Positions 7,740 to 15,508 of a stretch of 64,000 nucleotides of DNA are shown in pieces. The stretch covers positions 1 through 64,000 of the forward strand of contig JAWKNL010000005.1 of assembly GCA_041391725.1 (NCBI GenBank), in the 5' to 3' direction. The notes beneath the pieces are model-generated. The model did no database searches. It had not been told where the DNA came from and saw only the letters and a program-made list of their open reading frames with translations. The translations under genes and the position numbers were made by a program. The stretch is from JAGQVA01 sp041391725 (GTDB lineage: Bacteria; Bacteroidota; Bacteroidia; J057). Position 1 is the stretch's first letter. Each line of letters starts with the position of its first letter.

Positions 7740-8933
7740 ATGAATCTGTACCTGAAAATTTTTCTTCTGGTAGCGGGGATTCTGGGCGGAAAATTATGGT
7801 CCCAGCCCACCGATGCTCAGATCAAAGCCGACCTTACGAGTCCGGGCGTAATCAAGGTAGAACTTTCCAAAACCAATGGCGCAAAGGTGTGGAGTACCAC
7901 GTACCTGCAGTATTTCTGGGAGCGCGGCGCCATTGTTTACCGCAATGCAAAAATCGCAGAATACCCGAATGCAACCGTAGAAATAGGCGGAATTGCCCGC
8001 TATACGATTGTGGATGGAAAATTTTCCTTCAACCGTTTCCTTACCACCTGGAATGAATACAAAGGTATTCCCACACCGACAAATGAGGAGGTGCTGGATA
8101 TGGTAAATCAAAACCTCTCTTCGTTTCTGGTGGGCCGCTACAATGACATCGTCAGCGAGGTGGAAAATCTGCGGATTGCAGAGGACAAAAAATCGGAATG
8201 GCATACGCCCAATTCCTTTTCCATCAATCTCGCCTGTTCGTATGAAAAGAAAGTAAGTTATACCGAGACAGCCAGATACGATGCGATTTACCGCGTACGG
8301 TTTTATCGCGATGCCATCACCAGTCCGTGGAAGCCGGGATTTGTTTCGTCCAATCAGGAGGAAAATGAGTTGTCCCGCACCACCCACAGTGCCGATGATC
8401 TGCGGGTAATGCCGACACTGGCAAGTATAGACGCTGAGCGCAAGGCAAACGAAGCGCTGGCAGGCCTGCCCGCTGTAGTCATACCAGAATTTCAGAGTGA
8501 TGTGGAGGTGTTTATGTTTGTGCATAAAATCCTGCGAGAAGGCACTGCTGACGAGTTTGAGGCGATGCTGATGAAAATGCTGGCGCCTTCCTACTTCATC
8601 GAAGGGAGTACGGTGCTGCTCAACGCCAACGGCGCCAACATCATCAACAACAACCGCCGGATCGCCTATGAGGGAAAAAGCACATATTCCCAGCAGTATT
8701 GTGAAGATCCGCTGATCAAACACCGGCAGGAGAATATGATCGAATTTCTCAACAAAAGTAAGCAGACCTATACCCGCATCGCGCTTGAAAAATTTGGCGG
8801 AAGGTATGAGCGCGGGGTAAAGGTCGGGCAGGAATTTAAAATCACAGGACTTAACGTAGGGGTACTTTCCCGTCAGGATGATATCGACTATATGAATTCA
8901 TTTCCCGATGATGAACTCTGTGGTCAGAAATAA
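7740..8933 (+). CDS. Secreted protein, 397 aa, unknown function
   Basis: A signal peptide (MNLYLKIFLLVAGILGGKLWS) is followed by a 375-residue mature protein without further membrane segments. The middle part (residues 150-250) reads as a beta-rich domain, with SFSINLACSYEKKVSYTETA and RYDAIYRVRFYRD. The C-terminal third is alpha/beta and mentions no catalytic signature I know. No T9SS sorting domain is present at the end (it stops ...FPDDELCGQK). It is the last gene of the apparent CHAT cassette, 33 bp after the preceding secreted protein, and converges on the VIT1-type transporter gene 5 bp away. Confidence 0.7.
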   Translation: MNLYLKIFLLVAGILGGKLWSQPTDAQIKADLTSPGVIKVELSKTNGAKVWSTTYLQYFWERGAIVYRNAKIAEYPNATVEIGGIARYTIVDGKFSFNRFLTTWNEYKGIPTPTNEEVLDMVNQNLSSFLVGRYNDIVSEVENLRIAEDKKSEWHTPNSFSINLACSYEKKVSYTETARYDAIYRVRFYRDAITSPWKPGFVSSNQEENELSRTTHSADDLRVMPTLASIDAERKANEALAGLPAVVIPEFQSDVEVFMFVHKILREGTADEFEAMLMKMLAPSYFIEGSTVLLNANGANIINNNRRIAYEGKSTYSQQYCEDPLIKHRQENMIEFLNKSKQTYTRIALEKFGGRYERGVKVGQEFKITGLNVGVLSRQDDIDYMNSFPDDELCGQK

Positions 8934-8938
8934 ACCTT

Positions 8939-9670
8939 CTAGCTAAGGATTTTTTCCAGAATATCGCCCACAAAATAGGAAACCGCTGCTGCTGATCCGC
9001 CCAGTAGCAGCGTTTCCATTATACCTCTCAGGCGTGAAGTTTCGGTTACAGTGGCTTTGAGAAATCCAATTCCGACGAAAGCAACCGAAGTCATGATGCA
9101 CGACAACAAAAATAAATGCGTAGAAGACTGATTCGCCTGTTCTTCAAAGAGATACGAAATCAGCGGAACCAGCCCTACCGTGATAAAAGACAGAAAGGTA
9201 ACGGTGCCAATAAGAAGGGGTGATTTTTTTTCAGGGATCATTTCCAGTTCGTCCTTCATCATGACATCCACCCAACGGTCTTTGTCGGAGATAATGACCG
9301 CTACCACTTTTTCGAGCAATTCCCCTTCAAATCCTTTTTCCCGGTAAATCTGGCGTATTTCCTCCTCTTCCGATTCAGGTATTTCCTGGATTTCCCTGTA
9401 TTCTTTTTTTCGGTGTTTTTCGTAGTTTTCTTTTCCTGTTTTGGTTGACAGGTAGGCACCGACAGACATGGAAAACCCGTCGGCAAGCAGATTGGCGAAG
9501 CCCAGAATAAGGATAATCGAAATGTCGAGGTCTGCACCGGCAGAACCGGCAACAACAGCAAAAGTTGTCACGCTGCCATCGATTCCGCCATATACAAATT
9601 CAGGCAGAAAATCCTGGTATTTCAGGCGCCCGGAACCCGGCAGATTAGAGGTTTCGCTTAAATTCATCAT
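8939..9670 (-). CDS. VIT1/CCC1 family Fe2+/Mn2+ transporter
   Basis: The start is placed at ATG 9670 (MMNLSETSNL); the longer frame needs TTG. The first membrane segment carries FVYGGIDGSVTTFAVVAGSAGA, and the second FANLLADGFSMSVGAYLSTK; both are hallmarks of the VIT1/CCC1 family. A charged cytoplasmic helical region follows (about residues 75-150, rich in Glu, as in the metal-binding domain of these transporters: ESEEEEIRQIYREKG), then three more hydrophobic segments. Family members move Fe2+ or Mn2+ out of the cytosol, usually in exchange for protons, and protect against metal stress. It stands alone between convergent and divergent neighbours. Confidence 0.9.
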   Translation of the reverse strand: MMNLSETSNLPGSGRLKYQDFLPEFVYGGIDGSVTTFAVVAGSAGADLDISIILILGFANLLADGFSMSVGAYLSTKTGKENYEKHRKKEYREIQEIPESEEEEIRQIYREKGFEGELLEKVVAVIISDKDRWVDVMMKDELEMIPEKKSPLLIGTVTFLSFITVGLVPLISYLFEEQANQSSTHLFLLSCIMTSVAFVGIGFLKATVTETSRLRGIMETLLLGGSAAAVSYFVGDILEKILS

Positions 9671-9752
9671 TACTTTATTTTGATTTCTCAACTATTTCCT
9701 AACTTTCGGAAGAATCAGAATGCCTATTTCTATAATCGTAATGAATTTTACT

Positions 9753-10349
9753 ATGACAAAAGTATTCAACATCCTAACAATTTTAAGCCTTACCGGTTTT
9801 CTTTTCTTTTTCTCTTCCTGCGGCGAAACCAAAACCGCAACCGAAGAGGAAACTGTCAGTGAAAATACGGACGCTACCGAACCCGCAGAAGACAAATCCA
9901 ACCGCCCCAGTCCGCCCGCGGTAGCTACCAGCACCATAGGTGGCGCCACCGTAACCATCGATTACAGCTCCCCTGCGGTCAAAGGCCGTACCATCTGGGG
10001 CGACCTCGTGCCTTACGGAGAAGTATGGCGTACAGGAGCCAACGAAGCCACTACCTTTACCGCTGACAAAAATGTAACCATCAACGGGCAGGCGCTTCCC
10101 GCAGGCAGATATGGGCTGTTTACCATTCCCACAGAAGGAGACTGGACCGTTGTTTTCAATTCTGTTGCCGATCAGTGGGGCGCCTATGAATACGACGAAT
10201 CCAAAGATGTACTTCGCGTAAGCGCCAAAACTCACCCCCTGGATGAGTCGGCGGAAAGGCTGAAATTTGACATCGCTGCAGACGGAACAGTAACCCTCAG
10301 TTGGGATAAAATGGCCGTTGATTTTACCGTAGCTGAAGCCGGAAACTGA
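9753..10349 (+). CDS. DUF2911 domain lipoprotein
   Basis: I choose ATG 9753 (MTKVFNILTILSL), because the signal sequence with its lipobox (FFFSSC, cysteine near residue 22) then has normal length, and because a TAACTTTC element just upstream near 9697 would place transcription start close to the earlier ATGs. After an acidic Thr/Glu linker (residues 25-50), the DUF2911 domain runs to the end: ATVTIDYSSPAVKGRTIWG, YGEVWRTGANEATTF, LPAGRYGLFTIP and DWTVVFN are the conserved blocks. DUF2911 proteins are common periplasmic or outer-membrane proteins of Bacteroidota with no known biochemical role. Confidence 0.9.
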   Translation: MTKVFNILTILSLTGFLFFFSSCGETKTATEEETVSENTDATEPAEDKSNRPSPPAVATSTIGGATVTIDYSSPAVKGRTIWGDLVPYGEVWRTGANEATTFTADKNVTINGQALPAGRYGLFTIPTEGDWTVVFNSVADQWGAYEYDESKDVLRVSAKTHPLDESAERLKFDIAADGTVTLSWDKMAVDFTVAEAGN

Positions 10350-10353
10350 TTCG

Positions 10354-11388
10354 CTACATGGACATTTGTTCTACGTATGCCCGCAAGTCCTCAATTTGCT
10401 GATTGCTCATTCGCTCCAGCGGATAATGTGGCATATAGGGACGGTGTCCGGGTTGTGCCCATGTGCCGTAACGCACAATCTGGTACAGAGAATAATGACT
10501 GTCTTTCGGAATCTTTTTTTCAAGGTTTCTGAATGACATTTCGGAATGGTCCAGTACATACTCAGATACGCCGTTGGCATTGTGACAATGCAGGCAACTG
10601 AGTTCGTACAGGGCCTTTCCCTTTTCAGGATCGCCCTCCAGCCCGTAACCTTTGTCCTTGTCAGGGGGAGCATCCGCAAAATGCGCCGGAGAAGTCTGAA
10701 GATATTTGCTTCTGATAAGTGTGCGCAGCGACGCATAATGGGCCATATTGGATGACCCTGCCCGTAGCTGCGCCATCTCATGATCAGAGAGTTGTAAATC
10801 ACCCAGGGTAAACTGCAGCGACCAGAAATAGGCAAGCACGGCGCGCATTTCCCAACTTTCCAGCGGGCGCCCCTGTGAGCACTGGACGGCACAAAGCTGA
10901 ATGGCTTCCCGCAGGTCTTCATGCGCAGGTTTTACCAGATCGCCGTATTTTTTGACATAATCATCATTGTACCACGATTCTCTGTTTACGATTCCGTCAA
11001 AAGTAGTTCCCTGCAAAAAGGGAATGTTTTTTTCCCGGACATAGATAAGCCGCAACTCAGGATCGCGACTGGTGAGATCGGGATCCTCCTGTTCGATATT
11101 ATGACAGTTGGTACAAATGAAGTATTTGCTGACATAAGGCGATAGCTTGCCATTGGGCCCGATGGTGCGCCCTCTTTTGACGATATCTTCGCCCTGCTTA
11201 ATGATCATCAGTGCCTGTGCACTTTCTCCCGGCAGGCGGTGCGCCGGTGCTGATTCGCCTAAAGTCTCCAGTACTTCCTGTACAGGGGTATATTCGTCCC
11301 AATCCTCCCCGACAGTCGCCGGGTGATGCAGATTCCCCGCAAACAGAAATACCAGAAGCGCTGAAAAATATCTGATTATCAATACCAT
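10354..11388 (-). CDS. Periplasmic diheme cytochrome c
   Basis: A signal sequence (residues 1-20) precedes two class I heme c motifs: CTNCH at 92-96 and CLHCH at 265-269. Probable distal methionine ligands occur after each, such as the one in the PYMPHYPLERM segment near the C-terminus. The arrangement resembles the SoxX/TsdA-type or c-type diheme electron-transfer proteins, but the 344-aa protein has no partner that would fix its substrate. It is the last gene of a four-gene minus-strand operon with a DUF5777 protein and two heme-binding lipoproteins; its start overlaps the end of the DUF5777 gene by 10 bp. I infer an electron-transfer or oxidase role in the periplasm. Confidence 0.85.
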   Translation of the reverse strand: MVLIIRYFSALLVFLFAGNLHHPATVGEDWDEYTPVQEVLETLGESAPAHRLPGESAQALMIIKQGEDIVKRGRTIGPNGKLSPYVSKYFICTNCHNIEQEDPDLTSRDPELRLIYVREKNIPFLQGTTFDGIVNRESWYNDDYVKKYGDLVKPAHEDLREAIQLCAVQCSQGRPLESWEMRAVLAYFWSLQFTLGDLQLSDHEMAQLRAGSSNMAHYASLRTLIRSKYLQTSPAHFADAPPDKDKGYGLEGDPEKGKALYELSCLHCHNANGVSEYVLDHSEMSFRNLEKKIPKDSHYSLYQIVRYGTWAQPGHRPYMPHYPLERMSNQQIEDLRAYVEQMSM

Positions 11389-12236
11389 CTTCCTTTGAGT
11401 TTAAAGGTTCTTGCCATATTAAATCCAAAGTGAATATCTCCCCGCAGAACATTACCCGTAGTCTCAGGAATAAAAAACCGCTCGGTCATGCCGCGGGAAT
11501 TGGTGAAGTGAAGCTGAAAGACGTGCCCGCCGGTTTCGATGTCAATGCCAATTCCCGCCGGGCTAAAGTACAAGTCTGATAGCTGGTTGGGAAGAATATA
11601 ATAATACTCTCCCACGAGGGCGATGTTTTTGTTTAACCTCAGCCTTGTGGCAAACCCAATCGCTTTCACATCATTTAATTCTGCCCGGCTTTCGGTAAAG
11701 TTGCGGTGAACCAGAGTAGGCGATACCTGAAACGAAAACCGGTCCCCAATCTTTGTGGCAATCAGCATCTGATGGGTGTAAAACAGCCGGTTGGTATAAA
11801 ACAAAGCGCGTACGGAGTCAGATTCATGGAGGGTTCGCATAGCCATTCCTCCCATATAGGTAACGGAAAAAGGCCAGCCACCTACCTTTTGCTGAAGAAG
11901 CCGGGCTTTGATAAACCCGTCGTAGGTTTTTTCATAAGAACTGCGTCCTGCCCCCACGGAAAGCCAGTTTTTTACCCCATATTCGAGTCCGATACGCATG
12001 GTTGCCTGATCCAGCCCGAAGAGCTCATAAGGCCCGCCATTGACGCGGCCAAATCTGTGCGCAATGATCATTTCCAGTTCTCCTTCCCGCTGGGTTTCAA
12101 CCGAATGGCCATTGACAACGCGGGTACCGCGAAAGGTCTGATACACATTTTCTTTCTGGGCAAAAGCGCTGAGGGAGAGAACTGTCAGAATCCAAAAGGC
12201 AAAGGTATAAACAAGGTTTTTTTTCGATCTGGTCAT
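11379..12236 (-). CDS. DUF5777 family outer-membrane beta-barrel protein
   Basis: A signal peptide (ending LSAFAQ) is followed by a beta-barrel-like protein with alternating residues and aromatic girdle residues throughout its 260-residue mature part. The blocks EMIIAHRFGRVNGG, LDQATMRIGLEYGVKNWLSVGAGRSS and the terminal FGFNMARTFKLKGRWY match the DUF5777 family, which in Bacteroidota is repeatedly encoded beside cytochrome c and YceI genes. It is positioned inside the cytochrome operon: 5 bp after the single-heme lipoprotein and overlapping the diheme gene. It may form the outer-membrane component of a surface redox complex; that is inference from context. Confidence 0.85.
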   Translation of the reverse strand: MTRSKKNLVYTFAFWILTVLSLSAFAQKENVYQTFRGTRVVNGHSVETQREGELEMIIAHRFGRVNGGPYELFGLDQATMRIGLEYGVKNWLSVGAGRSSYEKTYDGFIKARLLQQKVGGWPFSVTYMGGMAMRTLHESDSVRALFYTNRLFYTHQMLIATKIGDRFSFQVSPTLVHRNFTESRAELNDVKAIGFATRLRLNKNIALVGEYYYILPNQLSDLYFSPAGIGIDIETGGHVFQLHFTNSRGMTERFFIPETTGNVLRGDIHFGFNMARTFKLKGRWY

Positions 12237-12241
12237 AAGGT

Positions 12242-12640
12242 TTAGTTATCAGGCGTACCTGCCTGTATCCACGATTCAATAGCCGAAATATCGCAGGAAG
12301 GGAGTTTGGCTCCCCCCGGGGGCATGGGGATATACCCATTGCTAAAGTTGATGGTTCCCAGGAGTTTGCCATTTGCAGCCTGTGCTTTTACCCTGGCAAA
12401 TCCGTCGAGATTGATGCCCCCGGAGGCGATGGAGGCACTGTGACAGGAGATACAATTGGCCTGAAGAACAGGCACTATATCGGCCTGATAGGAAACCGCT
12501 GTCGAATCGCAACTCAGTGCACCAGCGCTGAGAAATGGTTCCAGATCATCGCGGTTGTCATAATAACAACCGCTCAGACCTGAAAGTACCAGAAAAGAAG
12601 CAAGCGTCAGGGAAAACAGGTTAATTATTTTTGGCGCCAT
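12242..12640 (-). CDS. Single-heme c-type cytochrome lipoprotein
   Basis: The start is set at ATG 12640 (MAPKIINLF), which gives a normal lipoprotein signal ending LSGLSGC with the lipidated Cys25; the longer frame adds 37 residues that lie inside the upstream gene. The mature part of about 107 residues contains one heme c motif (CISCH) in VLQANCISCHSASIASGG, followed by YIPMPPGGAKLPSCD and a final helix AIESWIQAGTPDN. This is the planctomycete-type cytochrome C domain. It overlaps the preceding, related two-unit protein by 20 bp, which indicates translational coupling, and looks like one half of that protein duplicated as a separate gene. Confidence 0.85.
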   Translation of the reverse strand: MAPKIINLFSLTLASFLVLSGLSGCYYDNRDDLEPFLSAGALSCDSTAVSYQADIVPVLQANCISCHSASIASGGINLDGFARVKAQAANGKLLGTINFSNGYIPMPPGGAKLPSCDISAIESWIQAGTPDN

Positions 12641-13379
12641 CGTCAATCCACATTTTGATAAGGGTGATTTCGCATTCAGGAAGTTGGTTTCCTCCCTGTG
12701 GCATAGGGGAGAATCCGCTGATATGGGCGATGGATCCGTAAAGTGTTCCATTGTCTGCGGTGGCTTTTACACCGTTATAGGATGAATAACTGATACCACC
12801 CTGCGGGCTGTTTCCGCTATGGCAGCCCAAACATTTATTTTCAATAATGGGTCGAATAACAGCAGCATAACCCGGAATATTGGTGGTGTCGCACCCGGAG
12901 ACACAACTGTTGTTTTGTGCGCCCTGGGTTATCCATTTTTCGATCAGGGCAATTTGTGCCGCAGTCATTTTGGGATAAGGCGGCGGCGGCATGACATCCC
13001 CGTTGTTATTGGTCTTGATGACTTTGACTAATTTGCTTTCCGATGGTTTGCCCGGTCTCACCATTTCTGATTTTTTGGTAAGCGTGGCATAAGAGGTAAT
13101 GGTGATACCCTCTTTATGAGACTGGGCATCGTGGCAACCCGAAATAGCGCAGTTGGAGACCAGTAGCGGGAGTACCTCCTGTTCGAAATAAACAGAGTCA
13201 GGATCACATACACGACCGGTCGGATCAGTGCCGCCACCGCCGGTTCCGCCACCGCCCCCGGTGTCCCCGATCGGATCTGGCTGAGGGTCGGGGCCCCACC
13301 ATCGGTGTTTGCACGAAGAAAAAGATAAAATACCCCCGAGAATCATTAAGAGCAGGAAAAGTTGCAAGTGGTTTTTCAT
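12621..13379 (-). CDS. Two-unit cytochrome-c-like lipoprotein with an unusual CX4CH site
   Basis: A lipobox (LSFSSC, Cys23) and a Gly-rich linker (residues 40-53) precede two similar cytochrome units. Unit 1 (about 55-155) has Cys77-X4-Cys82-His83 (NCAISGCHDA) instead of CXXCH, then MPPPPYPKMT and a terminal helix. Unit 2 (about 156-252) has a standard CLGCH at 183-187, then FSPMPQGGNQLPEC and a helix ending DDGAKNN. Each unit also has an N-terminal Cys. Heme attachment at CX4CH sites is known only for specialised lyases, so the first unit may bind heme unusually or not at all. It is the first gene of the cytochrome/DUF5777 operon; about 180 bp without a gene lie upstream. Confidence 0.8.
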   Translation of the reverse strand: MKNHLQLFLLLMILGGILSFSSCKHRWWGPDPQPDPIGDTGGGGGTGGGGTDPTGRVCDPDSVYFEQEVLPLLVSNCAISGCHDAQSHKEGITITSYATLTKKSEMVRPGKPSESKLVKVIKTNNNGDVMPPPPYPKMTAAQIALIEKWITQGAQNNSCVSGCDTTNIPGYAAVIRPIIENKCLGCHSGNSPQGGISYSSYNGVKATADNGTLYGSIAHISGFSPMPQGGNQLPECEITLIKMWIDDGAKNN

Positions 13380-13560
13380 AAACAGGTTATGGTAATTAAG
13401 TTCTGAACGCGTGCATAAATGGGGGAATTATTATGCTTTCGTAATATGTCGGCAGATGTAAGAATCGGGCAGTTCTTGTTGCCTTTTTTCACAATCTGAA
13501 ATAAATGGGGGAGAATTGTTACCGGGACGCAGCCAAATTCAAAAAGGTTGCCCGGCGAAT

Positions 13561-14796
13561 TTATTTAATAATATAGCCCATCCCTACCTGTGCACCGAAG
13601 AGCTGGTATAACCTTTTTTCTGCTCCCTGGCCTGCAATTGGCGGGCTGTATCGCATTTCGAGAGCGGCCATCCAGTGTTTACTGAATGTGGTTTCCATCC
13701 CTCCCCCCAAAAATATGCTGTTGACTGTCCAGGGGCTAGGTCCGGTAGGCGCAATCATAGTCTGGCCGACATTGTTGTTCAGATACTCATATACAAAGTT
13801 CTGATGGAGTACCTTTATCGCCATCACACCTCCGTAGGCATAGGGGCGAATGTTTTTTTCGGGAAAGAAAGTGTGCTTTACGCCCACCGGAAGCATAATC
13901 CAGGAGCCATGCATTTTTATTTCATACAAATTCGCCGGCTCTTCCAGCATGGGTTTATTGGGGAGATTATCGTAAATAATATCAAACCCCGGCTGAAAGG
14001 GATTGAGGTGCATTTCGTAATTGATGGGCGAAAACCCCGGCTGTGTGATCACAGACCATTGAGGATTAAACGCTAACTCACCCTCAGCAGCAATCACCGG
14101 GACGCCCCCGTGCTCGCCGTTTTTTACCATGCCCAATTGAAGACCGGTAAACAAACCAGCTTTAATTCCGGAGATAATGGGCTTCTTGTTCTTTTTTTGT
14201 TTTTCAAGGGATAACGCAGGCGGCAACCCGGGGCGTTGTTCAATTTCAGCAACGGAGTCGGAATGCGTGGCCGGATTTTGTACCCATAGTACAATATCTT
14301 CGGCATCGGGAAGGACGATAGCTGCATCACCCTGCACAATGGTGTCTCTGTCTGAGAGGAGTCCCATGGTGTGGCCACTGGGTAAGGATGCGGATATGGG
14401 TGAATCGTAACTTGTATTGGAATACCCTGGGAATACGTACACGCCTGACTGGCCCGAATTGGGTAGGAAGACGGGAACCCATAGCGTATCAAAAATTACA
14501 TTTTCGCACCAGAGGGTATCTGTGTTTTCGGGCTTTGGTAAAGATAATTGGTTTTTTAGCGTATTCAGTTCACGGCTTTGGTGGAAAATAACATATCCCA
14601 TTCCACCCAAAAGAAAAGAAAGAATGACGGCCCCGCCAACAACCGGCCAGTTCCCCCAAAACCGATACCGGTAGGGTCGGGGCGTCAATGTCTGTACTGC
14701 TGGTGCAATCGCCTCCCAGGCCGACTCATCGAAGTGAGCCTCCTCAAAGTCTCCAATTTGATCCCGGAAGAATTTGTCGAGTTGATTGTCATCCAT
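13561..14796 (-). CDS. Membrane-anchored beta-barrel-domain protein, partner of ECF sigma factor
   Basis: Residues 1-50 are acidic and cytoplasmic (DDNQLDKFFRDQIGDFEEAH), resembling the N-terminal domain of Bacteroidota anti-sigma factors. One transmembrane helix lies near 50-72 (WPVVGGAVILSFLLGGMGYVIF). A disordered periplasmic segment and linker (75-195, with KKQKKNKKP) lead to a C-terminal outer-membrane-protein-like beta domain (about 200-411: GIKAGLFTGLQLGMVKNG and ending AQVGMGYIIK). It starts inside the stop region of the ECF gene (8-bp overlap), so the two are translationally coupled. An inner-membrane anchor plus an OmpW/PorT-like barrel on one chain is odd; such fusions are frequently annotated in Bacteroidota sigma operons, but their topology is unproven. 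Confidence 0.75.
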   Translation of the reverse strand: MDDNQLDKFFRDQIGDFEEAHFDESAWEAIAPAVQTLTPRPYRYRFWGNWPVVGGAVILSFLLGGMGYVIFHQSRELNTLKNQLSLPKPENTDTLWCENVIFDTLWVPVFLPNSGQSGVYVFPGYSNTSYDSPISASLPSGHTMGLLSDRDTIVQGDAAIVLPDAEDIVLWVQNPATHSDSVAEIEQRPGLPPALSLEKQKKNKKPIISGIKAGLFTGLQLGMVKNGEHGGVPVIAAEGELAFNPQWSVITQPGFSPINYEMHLNPFQPGFDIIYDNLPNKPMLEEPANLYEIKMHGSWIMLPVGVKHTFFPEKNIRPYAYGGVMAIKVLHQNFVYEYLNNNVGQTMIAPTGPSPWTVNSIFLGGGMETTFSKHWMAALEMRYSPPIAGQGAEKRLYQLFGAQVGMGYIIK

Positions 14797-15388
14797 ATTT
14801 TTCGAATCTGTCCCGGTCTATAGTATAGAGCATTTCCTTCAGTCTGAGGCGGGCTTTGGCCAGGTTGGATTTGGAAGTTCCCACCGTGGTGCCCGTCATT
14901 TCTGCGATTTCATGGTGTTTATAGCCTTCAATGGCGTAAAGATTAAAAACCATCCGATACGCGGGTGGCAGGAGCTGAACCAGCCGCAGGATTTCCTGTT
15001 CCGAGAGGGCAGCGTTCCCATCAGTGACAGACAGGTCTTTTATAAAAGGTGAAATTTCACTTTGCCCGTAATATTTTTCATTCCGCCGGAAATAATCAAT
15101 GGAGGCATGAATCATTATTTTCCGCAACCATGCTTTAAAAGAACGCTCTTCCCGTTGGTCTCTGATGTGCGCAAAAATCTTCAGGAATCCATCATTTACA
15201 ATCTCTTTGGCCTCTTCTCTGTTTTGTGAATAACGCAAACATATACCCATGGCGTAGCCATAGAATTGTTTATACAACTCTTTCTGGCTGTCCAGTTTTC
15301 CTTTCCGGCAGTCGTCAACCAGATGTTTTAGTCTGTTGTCCGGACTGGTCTCCCCCAATGCTAATTTAATTTTTACCGGGACGGGCAT
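14789..15388 (-). CDS. ECF-family RNA polymerase sigma factor
   Basis: ATG 15388 (MPVPVKIKLALG) is preferred because the 29 residues upstream of it in the open frame are a hydrophobic run atypical of sigma factors and lie in the terminator region. The 199-aa protein has region 2 at about residues 35-100 (YGYAMGICLRYSQNREEAKEIVNDGFLKIF, split here over the helix, and SFKAWLRKIMIHASIDYFRR) and region 4 at about 135-190 (LPPAYRMVFNLYAIEGYKHHEIAEM, with GTTVGTSKSNLAKARLRLKE as recognition helix). It overlaps the membrane-anchored barrel protein downstream by 8 bp. The gene pair probably forms a sigma/anti-sigma signalling unit. Confidence 0.9.
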   Translation of the reverse strand: MPVPVKIKLALGETSPDNRLKHLVDDCRKGKLDSQKELYKQFYGYAMGICLRYSQNREEAKEIVNDGFLKIFAHIRDQREERSFKAWLRKIMIHASIDYFRRNEKYYGQSEISPFIKDLSVTDGNAALSEQEILRLVQLLPPAYRMVFNLYAIEGYKHHEIAEMTGTTVGTSKSNLAKARLRLKEMLYTIDRDRFEKYG

Positions 15389-15425
15389 TTTTTTTAAATG
15401 GTTGCCTCGGAAAATAATATGGGGC

Positions 15426-15480
15426 AAAAAAAAAAGAACCGGGATGATAAAAATCAGTTGCCCGATCTTTATCATCCCGG
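15426..15480 (-). terminator. Rho-independent terminator of the lamin-tail T9SS gene
   Basis: A perfect 13-bp stem (15439-15451 with 15468-15480, CCGGGATGATAAA and its complement) with a 16-base loop is followed, reading the minus strand, by a run of T residues (15426-15437). It lies just after the stop of the large minus-strand gene at 15509 and before the ECF sigma start, and separates the two transcription units. Confidence 0.85.
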
Positions 15481-15508
15481 AAATCAGAATTGGTTTTTAG
15501 TCAGCGGG

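Noticed and set aside
12242..12751. Longer start for the single-heme lipoprotein at 12751
   Set aside because: The extra 37 residues lie in the preceding gene, and only the start at 12640 places a proper lipoprotein signal at the N-terminus.
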